The position numbers and the translations under genes are program-made. A stretch of 34,114 bases of DNA from an uncultured Eubacteriales bacterium (GTDB lineage: Bacteria > Bacillota > Clostridia > Oscillospirales > Acutalibacteraceae). Shown one piece after another: positions 33,959-34,114 of the stretch. Location of the stretch: positions 1-34,114 of the forward strand of contig OMUY01000080.1 in the NCBI GenBank assembly GCA_900314355.1, given 5' to 3'. The notes beneath the pieces are model-generated. The model made no database searches and was not told the origin of the DNA. It saw only the letters and a list, made by a program, of their open reading frames with translations. Each line of letters opens with the position of its first letter. Within the stretch, counting starts at the first letter, position 1.

Positions 33959-34063
33959 ATGGAAGATATTTTAGAAGGACTGAACGACGAGCAAAAAGAA
34001 GCCGTCACGTCGACAGAAGGTTATGTCAGAGTAATAGCCGGCGCCGGCACGGAAAAAACATAG
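33959..34063 (+). pseudogene. Broken 5' end of a UvrD/PcrA-type helicase gene
   Basis: The ATG at 33959 opens a 34-codon frame reading MEDILEGLNDEQKEAV, then VRVIAGAGTEKT and a TAG stop. LNDEQKEAV is the Q-motif and AGAG(T/S)GKT the Walker A of superfamily-1 DNA helicases (PcrA/UvrD/Rep). Here the Walker glycine before the lysine is Glu, and the frame stops directly afterwards. The following roughly 50 bases are AT-rich and do not resemble a helicase in any frame I tried. This could be a real pseudogene, a recombination junction or a misassembled contig end. GGGAG lies about 18 bases upstream of the ATG, too far for a good ribosome-binding site. Confidence 0.6.
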
Positions 34064-34114
34064 TTAGTCTACATTGAAATTTGAAAATTGTTTCTACTTG
34101 TTATTACAATTTAT

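Noticed and set aside
34064-34114. Possible CRISPR repeat at the window end
   Set aside because: Only one AT-rich copy is visible, with no spacer periodicity and no cas genes in the window.

Overview
The window looks like a chromosomal contig from an anaerobic Gram-positive Clostridia member, probably a gut-type Ruminococcaceae/Oscillospiraceae relative. The evidence is the gene content and order: a remA-gmk-rpoZ-priA-def-fmt-rsmB-rlmN-prpC-prkC-rsgA run, a prmC/M50/scpAB/ytfIJ/rluB run, a cdaAR pair, and Shine-Dalgarno-led genes with frequent TTG starts. Composition is moderate in GC by eye, with AT-rich intergenic DNA. The species cannot be named from this sequence. There is no phage, insertion sequence, CRISPR array, rRNA or defence island that I can support.

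Layout. 1-427 is non-coding, with stacked hairpin terminators and a short coding-like remnant. 428-1909 (minus) encodes an exported PHP-domain protein with its own consensus promoter. 2232-3026 is a divergent tRNA cluster: Gly-Arg-His on the minus strand and Thr-Tyr on the plus strand, each side with a near-consensus promoter and a terminator. From 3349 to the end every gene is on the plus strand, mostly with gaps under 100 bases.

Plus-strand blocks. (1) A class I aminotransferase (MocR-like/AspAT Ic type), then ispF (isoprenoid precursors). (2) cdaA-cdaR (cyclic-di-AMP synthesis and its regulator), then a lipoprotein with four calcium-loop-like repeats and an OmpR-type two-component system. 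(3) A DUF1385 membrane protein, prmC (release-factor methylation), a site-2-protease homologue, scpA-scpB (condensin accessory subunits), a DUF2953/YtfI and YtfJ/GerW pair (sporulation-associated), and rluB. (4) yicC, remA, gmk, rpoZ, priA, def, fmt, a YugP-type zinc peptidase, rsmB, rlmN, the PP2C phosphatase/PASTA kinase pair, and rsgA. This block links nucleotide supply, replication restart, formyl-Met initiation and processing, rRNA modification, ribosome assembly and cell-wall signalling. (5) A metallophosphoesterase, mnmA (tRNA 2-thiouridine), and a broken UvrD/PcrA-like helicase start at the end of the window.

Most of the window is conserved housekeeping DNA, and I do not see a clearly novel multi-gene system. 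The points most worth checking are these. The PP2C phosphatase has no ATG/GTG/TTG that would include its catalytic aspartates; an ACG codon behind a good ribosome-binding site fits instead. The PASTA kinase ectodomain is split by a beta-rich insert and a Thr-rich linker. The calcium-loop lipoprotein sits between cdaAR and a sensor kinase. The metallophosphoesterase has Ser in place of the GNH[DE] asparagine. The helicase reading frame collapses right at Walker A at the window end.
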